A stretch of DNA of 64,000 nucleotides from JACCVL01 sp963695375 (GCA_963695375.1 OY968767.1:930001-994000), one strand, 5' to 3'; positions 18,955 through 28,272 are shown, counted from the stretch's first letter. The notes: generated by a model from the letters alone, not told the origin. Translations and numbers: made by a program.

Positions 18955-21668
18955 TGGTCGGGAGGGACGGCGAGCTCGGGCTCCTGAGCCGGCTCGCCGC
19001 CTCCCGCCGCCCGCACGTCGCCGTGGTGGCCGGTGAGCCAGGGATCGGCAAGACCCGCCTGATCCGCGAGCTGCTCGGCACCCTCGGTGACGAGTCGACG
19101 GTGCTCGTCGGGCACGCCGAGCCGGGATCGCTGGCCCGGCCGTACGAGGTCCTGCTGGACGCCGTCGACGGACGCTTCGACATCCCCGAAGGCCGGCTCG
19201 CCGCCCTCGTGGACCCGGCCCGGAGCCCGGTCGAGCGGCTGCACACCGGGTTGTCGATCGTGGACGACCTGCTGGGGGACCGGCCGGCCGTCATCGTCAT
19301 CGAGGACCTGCACTGGGCCGACTCGGAGAGCGCTGCGCTGTTCGAGCGACTCGCGGAGCACCCCGGTCCGCGGCTGCTCGTGGCCAGCTACCGCCCGGAG
19401 CAGGTGAGCAGCAGACGCCCCGTGGCGGCGCTGCTGGAGCGGCTGGAGCGCCAGCACGACGTCACGCACCTCAACCTGCGGCGGCTCGGTGAGGCGGACA
19501 CCGCGGCGCTGCTGGCCACTCTCACCGGTGCGCCGGCGCCGTACCGTGCGGTCGCCGCGTTGCACCAGCGCACCGGGGGGAACCCGTTCTTCCTCGAGGA
19601 GCTGGTCCGTGGCCAGGAGGCGACCGACCTCGAGACGCTCTGCGAGAACCCGCTGCCGTGGAACCTCGCCGAGCTGCTGCGCCGGCAGGTCGACGACCTC
19701 GACCCGGAGGCCCGACGGGTCGTTGAGGCGGCCGCGGTGCTCGGCCACCGAGTGCCGTTCGACCTGCTCGCGGCGGTGACCGGCAGGTCCGAGGGCGAGC
19801 TGATCGACGTCCTGCGCGCTCTCGTCGGTGGTGGCGTGCTGGTGGAGTCCGGGGACGACGAGCTCGGCTTCCGGCACGCACTGGTCCGGGAGGCGATCGC
19901 CGACCAACTGCTCGGACGGCAGCGTCGGCGGCTGCACGAGGCTGCCCTCGACACCCTGCTGGCGGGTGGCGGCTCCGACCCGGCGATGGTGGCTCGGCAC
20001 GCGCACGCCGCGGGCAGGTACGACGACATGCTCGACGCCGCCCGCCGGGGTGCCGCGCTGTACCTGTCCATCGGGTCCGCCTACCAGGCGCTCCAGCTGG
20101 CGGAGCTGGGGTTGTCCGAGGCGGGCGACGACGTCGAGCTGCTTGCCGCGGCGGCTCGAGCCGCCTGGCTGGCGGGACTGGTCGACGACGCGGTGGGCTA
20201 CGCCCGCTCCTGGCGGGACCACGCACCAACGGTCAGTGAGCGAGCCGACGCGCTGTACCTGCTGATCCGGCTGGCCTGGGAGCTGGACGACACCGACCAG
20301 ATGCGCGCGCGGACCGCGGAGGTCGAACAGCTCATCGCCGAGCTGACCCCGGGTGCCGACCAGGCCCGGGCGATGACCGCGGTGGCGCAGGCGTGCTGGC
20401 TCGGTGACGACGTCGACGAGGCGCTCGCGTGGGCCGACCGCGCACTCGCGCTGGCCGGCGAGCTGGACCTCCCACAGGTGCGGCTGGCCGCCCAGGTCGA
20501 GAAGGGGGGTGCGCTGACCGAGCGCGCGGCGACGAGCGACGAGGGCCGTGCCCTGCTCGCGGACGTCGTCGCCGAGGCCGAGGCGCTCGGGGAGTGGGTG
20601 CTGGCAGCGCGGGCGTTGCACGTGTTGGCGACCCAGGCACCGCCAACCTCGCCTGCCGACCACGCCGAGATGCTGGAGCGGATGCGCTCCGACGCCGAGC
20701 GGGCGGGGTTCGAGGCGCTGTCGGTCGCGGCGTACTTCCAGGGCAGTGCCCGGCTGGCGCTGCGCCAGGGAGACCTGGGCGCGGCGACCGCGGCGCTGGA
20801 GCGCGGCCGGGCGCGGGAGCAGAGCTACCTGCGCCGCGGCCGCCGGGCCGACTACCACTCCGTCTTCCTCGCCGGCCTCTACCTGGAGGCGAACCGGCTC
20901 GACGACGCCGCCGGGATCATCGACGACCTGCGCGCCCGAGCGCGGATCGCCGGGGTAGGGGTGCCGGGCCTGGCGTTTCACCTCGCCTGCCGGCGCGGTG
21001 ACCCCGACGCGGCCGACCGGCTTCTCGACGAGATCTTCGCCGGCTTGGTCGGGCAGTCCTGGCGCAGCGAGTCACAGGCTCACGACCTGGTGTCGGCCGC
21101 CCTGTTCGCCGGGCTGCCGGCGGATCGGCTGGGCGAGATGAGGCGCGAGCTGCTGGACGAGCACGCGACCCCGGAGTACCGCACCCTCGTGGACGCGCAG
21201 CTCTCCGAGGTGCGGGGGGAGGCCGAGGCGGCGGGCCGGGGCTACGCGCTGGTGGCCGAGGCGGAGGAGATGCTGCCGTCGGTGCGCGGCACCGCGCACG
21301 TGGGTGCCGCCCGCTGCCTGCTCGCGACCGGCCGCTCACCCGCCGCGGCCGAGCACACGGTCGCCGCCGGGGACCTGCTGGCCCGGTGGCGAGGCTGGCG
21401 GGTGGACCAGCTGAACGAGGCGCGGTCCCGCCTCGGACTGGAGACGCCCGACGGCAACGGGGCGGTCACCGGACCGGCGGCGCTGACGCCGCGCGAGCGC
21501 GAGGTGGCGGTGCTGGTCGCCGACGGACTGACCAACGCCGAGCTCGCGCGGCGGCTCTACATCTCGCCCAAGACCGCCGCGGTCCACGTGTCCAACATCC
21601 TGCACAAGCTCGGCGTCGCCTCCCGAACCGACGTCGTCGACGCACTCGGTGACCGCCGAGCGGGCTGA
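18951..21668 (+). CDS. Large ATP-binding LuxR-family (LAL) transcriptional regulator
   Basis: 905 residues. The GTG at 18951 overlaps the preceding stop (GTGA) and starts VMVGRDGELGLLSRLAASR, the normal LAL N-terminus; the frame is open further upstream, but through repeat DNA. The AAA/STAND ATPase module has Walker A GEPGIGKTRL and Walker B VIVIEDLHWAD. A long TPR-like helical region (residues 380-820) follows, then a LuxR-type HTH at the end (LTPREREVAVLVADGLTNAELARRLYISPKTAAVHVSNILHKL). LAL proteins are usually pathway activators responding to a ligand. The adjacent membrane-protein/oxidase pair is a possible target, by position only. Confidence 0.9.
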   Translation: MMVGRDGELGLLSRLAASRRPHVAVVAGEPGIGKTRLIRELLGTLGDESTVLVGHAEPGSLARPYEVLLDAVDGRFDIPEGRLAALVDPARSPVERLHTGLSIVDDLLGDRPAVIVIEDLHWADSESAALFERLAEHPGPRLLVASYRPEQVSSRRPVAALLERLERQHDVTHLNLRRLGEADTAALLATLTGAPAPYRAVAALHQRTGGNPFFLEELVRGQEATDLETLCENPLPWNLAELLRRQVDDLDPEARRVVEAAAVLGHRVPFDLLAAVTGRSEGELIDVLRALVGGGVLVESGDDELGFRHALVREAIADQLLGRQRRRLHEAALDTLLAGGGSDPAMVARHAHAAGRYDDMLDAARRGAALYLSIGSAYQALQLAELGLSEAGDDVELLAAAARAAWLAGLVDDAVGYARSWRDHAPTVSERADALYLLIRLAWELDDTDQMRARTAEVEQLIAELTPGADQARAMTAVAQACWLGDDVDEALAWADRALALAGELDLPQVRLAAQVEKGGALTERAATSDEGRALLADVVAEAEALGEWVLAARALHVLATQAPPTSPADHAEMLERMRSDAERAGFEALSVAAYFQGSARLALRQGDLGAATAALERGRAREQSYLRRGRRADYHSVFLAGLYLEANRLDDAAGIIDDLRARARIAGVGVPGLAFHLACRRGDPDAADRLLDEIFAGLVGQSWRSESQAHDLVSAALFAGLPADRLGEMRRELLDEHATPEYRTLVDAQLSEVRGEAEAAGRGYALVAEAEEMLPSVRGTAHVGAARCLLATGRSPAAAEHTVAAGDLLARWRGWRVDQLNEARSRLGLETPDGNGAVTGPAALTPREREVAVLVADGLTNAELARRLYISPKTAAVHVSNILHKLGVASRTDVVDALGDRRAG

Positions 21669-21759
21669 AATCTGCGCCTGCCTCGCGCTGGTCTGCTCTA
21701 GACTGCCCGAGCGCGGGGCCGGCTCTAGGGCCCCGTCGATACCGGGGAGGTCATGCCAG

Positions 21760-22203
21760 ATGCGATCCACCTACCGAGCTCTGGCCGGGTTGGTCGCGCT
21801 CGGAGTCGTCCTGCAGGCCGCGTTCATCGCCTTCGCCTGGTTCGACGTGCTGTCCGCCGTCGACGGCGGGGAGGTCTTCGACGAGAACTCCGAGGGCAAC
21901 GTCGGCCACATGCTGCACGGCATCGTGGGGATGATGGGCATCCCGCTGGTCTGCATCGTGCTGCTCATCGTGTCGTTCTTCGCCAAGATCCCGGGTGGGG
22001 TCAGGTGGGCCGCGATCGTGTTGGCCGTGGCGGTGCTTCAGGTGCTGTTGGCCTTCGCCTCCTTCGGGGCGCCGGTGCTCGGCCTGCTGCACGGCGCCAA
22101 TGCCCTGGTGCTGGCGATCGTCGCGGGGCGGGCCGCCCGGCAGGCGGGCGTGACCGAGCCGGCCTCGGGGCCGGCGCCGTCGCGTACGGGCGTCACCGCC
22201 TGA
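21760..22203 (+). CDS. Four-helix membrane protein (DUF6220-like)
   Basis: 147 residues from ATG 21760, with GGGGAGG about 9 nt upstream. Four hydrophobic segments: ALAGLVALGVVLQAAFIAFAW, GIPLVCIVLLIVSFFA, AAIVLAVAVLQVLLAFASFG and the last around GLLHGANALVLAIVAG. It resembles DUF6220 proteins, which share this topology and a central His-containing segment (GHMLHG). Four nucleotides separate it from the multicopper oxidase, so the two are likely co-transcribed; an electron-transfer or heme-binding role is possible but unproved. TAGACT at 21699-21704 may be its -10. Confidence 0.75.
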   Translation: MRSTYRALAGLVALGVVLQAAFIAFAWFDVLSAVDGGEVFDENSEGNVGHMLHGIVGMMGIPLVCIVLLIVSFFAKIPGGVRWAAIVLAVAVLQVLLAFASFGAPVLGLLHGANALVLAIVAGRAARQAGVTEPASGPAPSRTGVTA

Positions 22204-22207
22204 CGAG

Positions 22208-23710
22208 GTGACGGCGAACCGCCAACGTCGGGGCTGGCTGCGCCGGCACCTTCGCGCCCTCGTCGCTGCCGCGGCCTCGATGGCGCTGCTCGCGCCGCTG
22301 GGCTGGCTGTGGTGGGCGAGCCTGGTCCCGGACACCTACAGCGTCATGGACATGGGTGTCGTGGACCTCGGGGGCGGGCCCGGGATGCGGCAGGGCATGA
22401 CGGACGGGCAGGACGTGTCCACGCTGACCGGCCCGCGACGCGGCCGGCCGGACGTCGCGGCCACGATGGTCGCCCGCGCCGAGCAGATCACCCTCGCCGA
22501 CGGCCCGGCCGTCGACGGCTTCACGCTGGACGGCACCTCGCCCGGACCGGAGCTCCGCGCCACCCAGGGCGACCTGGTCCAGGTGACGCTGGTCAACGAG
22601 TCGGTGCCGGACGGCGTCACGCTGCACTGGCACGGAGTGGACCTCCCCAACGCCGAGGACGGCGTGGCCGGTGTCACCCAGGACGCGGTGGCCGTCGGCG
22701 CCGAGCATGTCTATCGCTTCGTCGTCGAGGATGCGGGGACCTACTGGTTCCACTCCCACCAGGTCTCCCATGAGCAGGTCCGGCGCGGCCTGTTCGGGAC
22801 GCTGGTCGTCGAACCCGCGCCGGACGAGACCGGGCCACCGGAGCCGGACGTCGACGTCGTCGCGGCGGTGCACACCTACGACGGCAACCGGACGGTCAAC
22901 GGCGTGGCGGGTCAGACGGAGGTGCCGGCCAGGCCCGGCGACACCGTCCGGGTCCGGGTGGTGAACACCGACAACGGCCCGCTGCGGACCTGGGTCGACG
23001 GCGCGCCCTTCCGGGTCGTCGCGGTCGACGCGCGGGACCTGAACGCCCCCACCGCGCTCGAGCAGGTGGCCGTGACGGTCACCGCCGGGGGCCGCGTCGA
23101 CCTCGAGCTCGCGCTGCCCGCCGACGGCACCGCCGTCCGCATCGGCACCGGTTCGGACACCGGCCTCGTCGTCGGTCCGGAGGGCGCGGAGGTGCCGGTG
23201 GGATCGGAGCCGGATGCTGAGCTGGACCTGCTGGACTACGGTTCACCGGCACCGGTCGGCTTCGCGACGGAGCGGTTCGACCGGTCCTTCGACTATCGCA
23301 TCGGGCGGCGGCCGGCGTTCCTCGACGGCCGGCCCGGGCTGTGGTGGACGGTCAACGGGCGGGTGTTCCCCGACGTGCCGATGTTCATGGTGGCCGAGGG
23401 CGACGTGGTCCGGATGACGATCGCCAACGACAGCGGCGAGGTGCACCCGATGCACCTGCACGGCCACCACGCCGTGGTGCTGAGCCGAGACGGGGTCGCG
23501 TCCACCGGCAGTCCATGGTGGGTCGACTCGCTCAACGTCGAGGACGGTGAGACCTACGAGATCGCTTTCGTCGCCGACAATCCTGGTGTGTGGATGGACC
23601 ACTGTCACAACCTGCCGCACGCCGCGGAGGGCCTGCTGGCGCACCTGATGTACGACGGGGTGTCCACGTCCTACGTCGTCGGAGGTGACACCGACAACAG
23701 CCCGGAGTGA
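22208..23710 (+). CDS. Multicopper oxidase, membrane-anchored or exported
   Basis: 500 residues from GTG 22208. An N-terminal hydrophobic segment follows an Arg-rich stretch (residues 8-40). All four copper-binding motifs are present: HWHG (His140, His142), HSH (His182, His184), HPMHLHGHH (from His413) and HCHNLPH (His465-Cys466-His467 ... His471), so type 1 and trinuclear sites look complete. The spacing suggests a laccase-like three-domain enzyme, with one-electron oxidation of phenols or metals coupled to O2 reduction. The natural substrate is unknown. Paired with the upstream four-helix protein. Confidence 0.92.
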   Translation: MTANRQRRGWLRRHLRALVAAAASMALLAPLGWLWWASLVPDTYSVMDMGVVDLGGGPGMRQGMTDGQDVSTLTGPRRGRPDVAATMVARAEQITLADGPAVDGFTLDGTSPGPELRATQGDLVQVTLVNESVPDGVTLHWHGVDLPNAEDGVAGVTQDAVAVGAEHVYRFVVEDAGTYWFHSHQVSHEQVRRGLFGTLVVEPAPDETGPPEPDVDVVAAVHTYDGNRTVNGVAGQTEVPARPGDTVRVRVVNTDNGPLRTWVDGAPFRVVAVDARDLNAPTALEQVAVTVTAGGRVDLELALPADGTAVRIGTGSDTGLVVGPEGAEVPVGSEPDAELDLLDYGSPAPVGFATERFDRSFDYRIGRRPAFLDGRPGLWWTVNGRVFPDVPMFMVAEGDVVRMTIANDSGEVHPMHLHGHHAVVLSRDGVASTGSPWWVDSLNVEDGETYEIAFVADNPGVWMDHCHNLPHAAEGLLAHLMYDGVSTSYVVGGDTDNSPE

Positions 23711-23719
23711 TTGCTCCGG
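23702..23719 (+). terminator. Hairpin at the multicopper oxidase stop codon
   Basis: CCGGAG and CTCCGG form a 6-bp stem around a 6-nt loop containing the end of the stop codon; adjacent GC pairs may extend it. No U-tract. Confidence 0.45.
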
Positions 23720-23825
23720 CTGATCCCACCCATCGAGGGTCATCGTGTGGTGTGCTGAGTGCACCGGTCGACGCACCGCCGGGCAGCTGCCGAGGTGCGA
23801 CTCGACCGGCCGGGGAGGGAGCATC

Positions 23826-25775
23826 ATGAAGTCTGTCTGGACCGTCGCCGCCAGCACGACCGTGCTCGCGCTGGTCGCCACCTCGAGTCCCAGCCTGGCT
23901 CACCCACAGGTGCCCACGCCGGGCAGCGGCGGCCCTGTCGCTGTCCCGTCGGCACAGGGTGACCGGGAGCAAGGCTGGCCAGCCCGCGGGCCGGTCGGTC
24001 CGCGCCCCACGGCGCAGCTGGGGCAGTCCTCGTACCCCATCGGCAACCCGTACCTTGCGCTACTGCCGGACGGCGACGCGGTGGACTGGACCTACTGGCA
24101 GCGCTATGCCGCCCAGGCGAGCGCGCGCCAGGCCGGCGAGGGACGGCTGGACGAGCCGTTGCTCTACGCCGAGCAGGAGCCGGAGCGGCTGCTCGGCGGC
24201 AACGACCGTCCGGCGACCGCCGAGCCGATCGTCGGCTTCGGCACCGGAGCAGGTGACCTGCCGGGGGTGACCGTTCTCGGGCACCAGGCCACCGACGAGG
24301 TGCGGCTGGTCAAGCGGGACAAGTCCGCCGAGGACAACGGGTCCATCCCGCGGGCCCAGGCCACCGGCATCGTCGGGAAGCGGCCGGGAATCCGGACGGT
24401 CGGCCGGATCGGCGACGGCCCACACGGAGCGGCCGGCAGCGGTTCAGGTGACTTCGACTACTACCGGGTCCGCGTGCCGCAGGGCCGGCAGATCGTCGCC
24501 GAGGTGAACGCTCGGGACGGCAGCGACCTCGAGCCCCTGGTCGCCGTCTGGGGAGAGAAGGGCGCGCTGAAGGACGTCGCCTTCCCGCGCCGGGACCGCG
24601 CGCGGCTGGTGCTCCCGCTCCGCGCCGGGACGTACTTCGTGATGGTGGGCGGCTGTTGCACCTACCCCCGGAACCGCTTCGACAGCGGCAGCGGGACCGG
24701 CGCCGAGAGCGAGGGCAGCTACCGGTTCTCGGTGGCGGTGAACCGTCCCGACCGGGACTTCTTCGCCGTGGACCTGAGGGCCGGGGACGTGCTCGGCGGG
24801 ACACTCGACGGGGCTCGGTCGCTGGCGGTCTACGACCCCGACGGCACCAAGGTCTTCGGTTCGTTCTTCGATGCCAGCTTCATCTACCCGGCCTCGACGC
24901 CGCTGCCGGGCGGTGGCCGAGCGGTGGTGGACCACGTTGCCGCCACCTCGGGCCGGTACACGGTCGAGGTGACCCGCGGTTCCGGTGACTACCGGGCCGA
25001 CCTGGAGGCGTACCGTCCCGGGCTTGCCACCGCGGGCCCCGGCGCGCGGCAGACGCTGTTCCTCGACTTCGACGGCGCCCGGTTGAACACCGGGCTCTTC
25101 GGGGGGGGCGGCGTGAGTGAGCTGAGTCCGCTGTCGGCCTTCCTCGGGCGGTGGGGGTTGCGCCGCAACCAGGAGGACGCCGTGATCGACACGGTCGTCG
25201 CCTCGGTCCGGGAGAGCGTGCGTCGCGACCTCGTTGCGCAGGGGTTGAACGACGATTTCGGTGTGCGTATCCGCAACAGTCGCGACCACCCCGACCCGTG
25301 GGGTCAGGACAACGTCAGCCGCGTGATCGTGGGCGGCACCATCGCTGAGTCAGGCGTGTTCACCATCGGAATCGCCCAGTCGATCGACCCCGGGAACTTC
25401 GACCAGGAGGAGACGGCGCTGTTGCTGCTGGACCTGCTCTCCGGGCCTCCGCGGGACGACTTCTCGATCAACCACTACCTGGAGCCCCAGAGCGACCGGG
25501 TGCGGTTCGTCGGACAGGTGCTGGGGAACCTGGTGTCCCACGAGGCGGGCCACTACCTCGGCAACTGGCACGTCGACCAGTTCGACGGCCGGCCCAACCT
25601 GATGGATCAGGGGGGGAACGCCCGCGCGATCTTCGGGCCCGGTCCGGACGGGGTCGGCGGCACCGCCGACGACCGCGACGTGGACTTCGGCGTGAACCGG
25701 CTCAACCCGTTCGAGGGCTTCCAGGGCCTCGAGGACACCCTCAACCGGACGGCCTTCGGGTTGACCGTCGGCTGA
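23826..25775 (+). CDS. Secreted metzincin-type zinc metalloprotease with pre-peptidase domain
   Basis: 649 residues. ATG 23826 has GGAGGGA upstream, and a signal peptide (TTVLALVATSSPSLA) follows. The N-terminal half contains a pre-peptidase-type beta domain (FDYYRVRVPQGRQIVAEVNA ... PLRAGTYFVMVGG). Near the C-terminus, His572-Glu573-Ala-Gly-His576-Tyr-Leu-Gly579-Asn-Trp-His582 fits HEXXHXXGXXH exactly, and Met593 (NLMDQG) is a plausible Met-turn, so the catalytic site looks intact. Family placement within metzincins is uncertain. Substrate unknown. It stands alone in the plus-strand run. Confidence 0.85.
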   Translation: MKSVWTVAASTTVLALVATSSPSLAHPQVPTPGSGGPVAVPSAQGDREQGWPARGPVGPRPTAQLGQSSYPIGNPYLALLPDGDAVDWTYWQRYAAQASARQAGEGRLDEPLLYAEQEPERLLGGNDRPATAEPIVGFGTGAGDLPGVTVLGHQATDEVRLVKRDKSAEDNGSIPRAQATGIVGKRPGIRTVGRIGDGPHGAAGSGSGDFDYYRVRVPQGRQIVAEVNARDGSDLEPLVAVWGEKGALKDVAFPRRDRARLVLPLRAGTYFVMVGGCCTYPRNRFDSGSGTGAESEGSYRFSVAVNRPDRDFFAVDLRAGDVLGGTLDGARSLAVYDPDGTKVFGSFFDASFIYPASTPLPGGGRAVVDHVAATSGRYTVEVTRGSGDYRADLEAYRPGLATAGPGARQTLFLDFDGARLNTGLFGGGGVSELSPLSAFLGRWGLRRNQEDAVIDTVVASVRESVRRDLVAQGLNDDFGVRIRNSRDHPDPWGQDNVSRVIVGGTIAESGVFTIGIAQSIDPGNFDQEETALLLLDLLSGPPRDDFSINHYLEPQSDRVRFVGQVLGNLVSHEAGHYLGNWHVDQFDGRPNLMDQGGNARAIFGPGPDGVGGTADDRDVDFGVNRLNPFEGFQGLEDTLNRTAFGLTVG

Positions 25776-25816
25776 GTCACGGGTCGGCTGGCTCACCCTC
25801 CCGCTCAGGTGATGCG

Positions 25817-26545
25817 ATGGACGGCTTCGAGGCCTACGGGGCCACGCACCGGGTCGTCGTCGCGCTGGGCCTCGTCGGGGCGGTGGCGCTGATCCTGCTC
25901 GGGCGTTCGCTGCGCGGTCGCGCGAGCCAGACGCGCACGAGCAGGATGTTCGCCGGAGCCATCGTGGCGTTCACGGTGCCGCTGCAGGTGCTGTCCTGGT
26001 GGCGTTTCGACGGTGACTGGGTGCACGCACTGCCGCTGCAGCTGTGCGACCTGGCGGCGCTGGCTGCCGCCTACGCGCTGTGGACGCTGCGCCCCTGGGC
26101 GGTCGGGCTGACGTACTACTGGGGGCTGACACTCACCACCCAGGCAGTCGTCACGCCCGACCTGTCGCACGACTTCCCCGACCCGGTGTTCATCACCTTC
26201 TGGGGGATGCACCTGCTGGTGGTCTGGGCCGCGTGCTACCTCACCTGGGGTCTCGGGCAGGCGCCGAGCTGGCGGGAGTACGCCACATCCGTGCTGGTGA
26301 CCGCCGGGTGGGCCCTCACCTTGTTCGCCGTCAACACCGCCACGGGCACCAACTACGGCTATCTGAACGCGAAGCCGGCGGCGACCTCCGTCCTCGACCT
26401 GCTCGGGGACTGGCCCTGGTACGTGCTGGCGGAGGTGCTGATCGTGCTGTCGGTCTGGGCGCTGCTGACCTGGCCGTGGGTGCTGCTCGAGCGGCGGAGC
26501 CTCAGTCCCACGAGACAGCCAGCCTCGCCCGCTCGGCGTCGCTGA
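25817..26545 (+). CDS. YwaF / TIGR02206 family integral membrane protein
   Basis: 242 residues with about six membrane helices (e.g. VVVALGLVGAVALILLG, ALPLQLCDLAALAAAYAL, PVFITFWGMHLLVVWAACYL, WYVLAEVLIVLSVWALLTW). The motif LPLQLCDLA and the YYWGLTLTTQA, DFPDPVFITFW and NYGYLNAKP blocks are characteristic of this family of unknown function. It converges on the FhuF-like gene and the coding regions overlap by 44 bp at their 3' ends. Confidence 0.87.
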   Translation: MDGFEAYGATHRVVVALGLVGAVALILLGRSLRGRASQTRTSRMFAGAIVAFTVPLQVLSWWRFDGDWVHALPLQLCDLAALAAAYALWTLRPWAVGLTYYWGLTLTTQAVVTPDLSHDFPDPVFITFWGMHLLVVWAACYLTWGLGQAPSWREYATSVLVTAGWALTLFAVNTATGTNYGYLNAKPAATSVLDLLGDWPWYVLAEVLIVLSVWALLTWPWVLLERRSLSPTRQPASPARRR

Positions 26546-27302
26546 CCCGGGGGCAGGTCGGGCAGGCAGCGACGCCGTCCAGTCGGTAGAGGAAGCAGCA
26601 GCCGTGCCGGCGCCGCGTCCAGTGCTGGCGTCCGCCGTGGTCGGTCAGCTGGTGCAGCGTCGACCAGCCGGCCCCACGCCGCCAGCATCGCTCGGGTCCG
26701 GTTCCCAGCACCCGCGCGGCATCTGCCGCGGCCACCCCGGGGTCGTCGCTGACCCAGCCGGCGGTGAGGAACGCGGTGTCCATGGCGTCGGTGGCCGCCG
26801 CCCAGGTGGTGCGGGGGCCGAACCGGGTCAACGGTGCGTACGCGGCCAGGAACGCCCGCGCGTGCGCCCGCAGCTGGCCGGCCATCGCCTCGGCGTCCGG
26901 GTGCGCGGTGGCCGGCTCGACGGACAGCAGGGCGGTCGCCGCCACCGGCGACCCGGGCGGTCCGGGGAGCAGCGCCACCCGGTCGAGGGCGAGGTCCGGG
27001 ACGACCCGGCCGAGCGAGAACGCCGCTGCGGCCGGCAGCGTCACGGCGGCGAGGTACCAGTCGAGGACGAGCCCCGCCGCGGTGATGGCGGGATCGGTGG
27101 CCCCGTTGCCGTACGCGTCGGCGGTGTCGTCCTGCCAGCGTCGCAGCCGGTCCGGGTCGCCGGCGAGGTCGGCGCACGAGAGCCAGCCGGCGCGCCCGTC
27201 CACGCCGATCCGCAGCTGCGTCCAGGAGATCTTCGCGTCGGCGTCCGCGACGGCGGCGGCCAGTCGGCTCGCGCCCGACGACCGGAAGCGCGCGACGGTC
27301 AT
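26502..27302 (-). CDS. FhuF-like ferric-siderophore reductase (2Fe-2S)
   Basis: 266 residues from ATG 27302. The C-terminus RRHGCCFLYRLDGVAACPTCPR has the CC-x10-C-x2-C arrangement that binds the 2Fe-2S cluster in FhuF proteins, which reduce ferric iron from siderophores in the cytoplasm. The N-terminal region is helical with no membrane segment. No siderophore transporter is adjacent in the window. A leaderless-type promoter precedes it (TAGCCT six bases before ATG, CTGAAC 17 bp further upstream). It overlaps the convergent YwaF-like gene at the 3' end. Confidence 0.85.
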   Translation of the reverse strand: MTVARFRSSGASRLAAAVADADAKISWTQLRIGVDGRAGWLSCADLAGDPDRLRRWQDDTADAYGNGATDPAITAAGLVLDWYLAAVTLPAAAAFSLGRVVPDLALDRVALLPGPPGSPVAATALLSVEPATAHPDAEAMAGQLRAHARAFLAAYAPLTRFGPRTTWAAATDAMDTAFLTAGWVSDDPGVAAADAARVLGTGPERCWRRGAGWSTLHQLTDHGGRQHWTRRRHGCCFLYRLDGVAACPTCPRVSDAERARLAVSWD

Positions 27303-27308
27303 GGCTGC

Positions 27309-27337
27309 AGGCTAGGCGCTCGGTCCGCCCGGTTCAG
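27309..27337 (-). promoter_or_regulatory. Leaderless promoter of the FhuF-like gene
   Basis: Minus strand: -35 CTGAAC (27332-27337), 17-bp spacer, -10 TAGCCT (27309-27314), then six bases to the ATG. This is the best-formed promoter of its kind in the window. Confidence 0.6.
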
Positions 27338-27412
27338 CCTCCCGACAGGGCCGGCCCTCGATCGTGAACCCACGGACTCGGCGACGACGTCGAGACTCGA
27401 AGGGAGCAGATC

Positions 27413-28231
27413 ATGACGACGACCACTCTCCGCCGCTCACTGCTGGCGGGCACGGCGGCCGCGATGCTGGCGTCACTGGCGGGTGCGACCTGGGTCAACG
27501 GCGCGGACGCCGCGCCCGGGTCGGCCACCGCCGACCAGCGCGGGCACACCCGCTGTGCGCAGCCCGGCCCCTACGACCTTCCGCACGGAGCGCAGCCGGT
27601 CGACCTGGACCCGGCCGAGTTCACCACCACGATCGACAACCCGTACTGGCCGATGAAGCCGGGCACGACGTGGACCTTCAAGGAGACCGACGCCCAGGGT
27701 TCCCAGCAGCGCATCGAGGTGCGCGTCACCCACCGGACCAGGACGATCCGCGGCATCGAGGCACGGGTCGTGCACGATGTCGTCACCGAGCGCGGCGAGC
27801 TGGTCGAGAACACGTTCGACTGGTACGCCCAGGACTCTGGCGGCACCATCTGGTACCTCGGCGAGTTCACCCGCGAGTACGAGAACGGTGAGGTGGTCAG
27901 CACCGCCGGCTCGTTCGAGTACGGCGTCGACGGCGCCCAGGCCGGGGTCGCGGTGCCGGCGGCGCCGGTGGCGGGCTGCGGCTACCGCCAGGAGTACTAC
28001 CAGGGCGAGGCCGAGGACCGGGCGCGGATCCTCACGACCAAGGACGACATCAAGGTGCGCGGGGAGAAGTACCGCAACGTCCTGACCACAAGCGACCGCG
28101 TCCCGATCGAGCCGTTCGTGGTGGAGCACAAGTTCTACGCCCGAGGCGTGGGACCCGTGCTGGCTGTCGGCATCTCCCCGAACGCCGCCCGGGAGGTGCT
28201 GCTGGACGTGAGCGGTCCTGGCAACCGTTGA
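27413..28231 (+). CDS. Exported protein of unknown function
   Basis: 272 residues. ATG 27413 with AAGGGAGC upstream. A twin-basic n-region (TLRRSLLAGTAAAMLASLAGATWV) could be a Sec or weak Tat-like signal, with cleavage near ADA. The mature part is rich in beta-strand and aromatic motifs (FTTTIDNPYWPMKPGTTWTF, FDWYAQDSGGTIWYLGEFTREY) typical of a recurrent actinobacterial secreted family that I know only as hypothetical. Two cysteines are present (RCAQP, AGCGY). It precedes the CocE-like hydrolase by 41 bp and may share its transcript. Confidence 0.75.
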   Translation: MTTTTLRRSLLAGTAAAMLASLAGATWVNGADAAPGSATADQRGHTRCAQPGPYDLPHGAQPVDLDPAEFTTTIDNPYWPMKPGTTWTFKETDAQGSQQRIEVRVTHRTRTIRGIEARVVHDVVTERGELVENTFDWYAQDSGGTIWYLGEFTREYENGEVVSTAGSFEYGVDGAQAGVAVPAAPVAGCGYRQEYYQGEAEDRARILTTKDDIKVRGEKYRNVLTTSDRVPIEPFVVEHKFYARGVGPVLAVGISPNAAREVLLDVSGPGNR

Positions 28232-28272
28232 CCGGAGCGTGACGTCGACCGGGCTGGCTCGTTGGCCACGGC

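Noticed and set aside
18447..20981. 844-residue minus-strand frame opposite the LAL regulator
   Set aside because: Antisense shadow: no recognisable domain, and it crosses two well-supported plus-strand genes and a tandem repeat.
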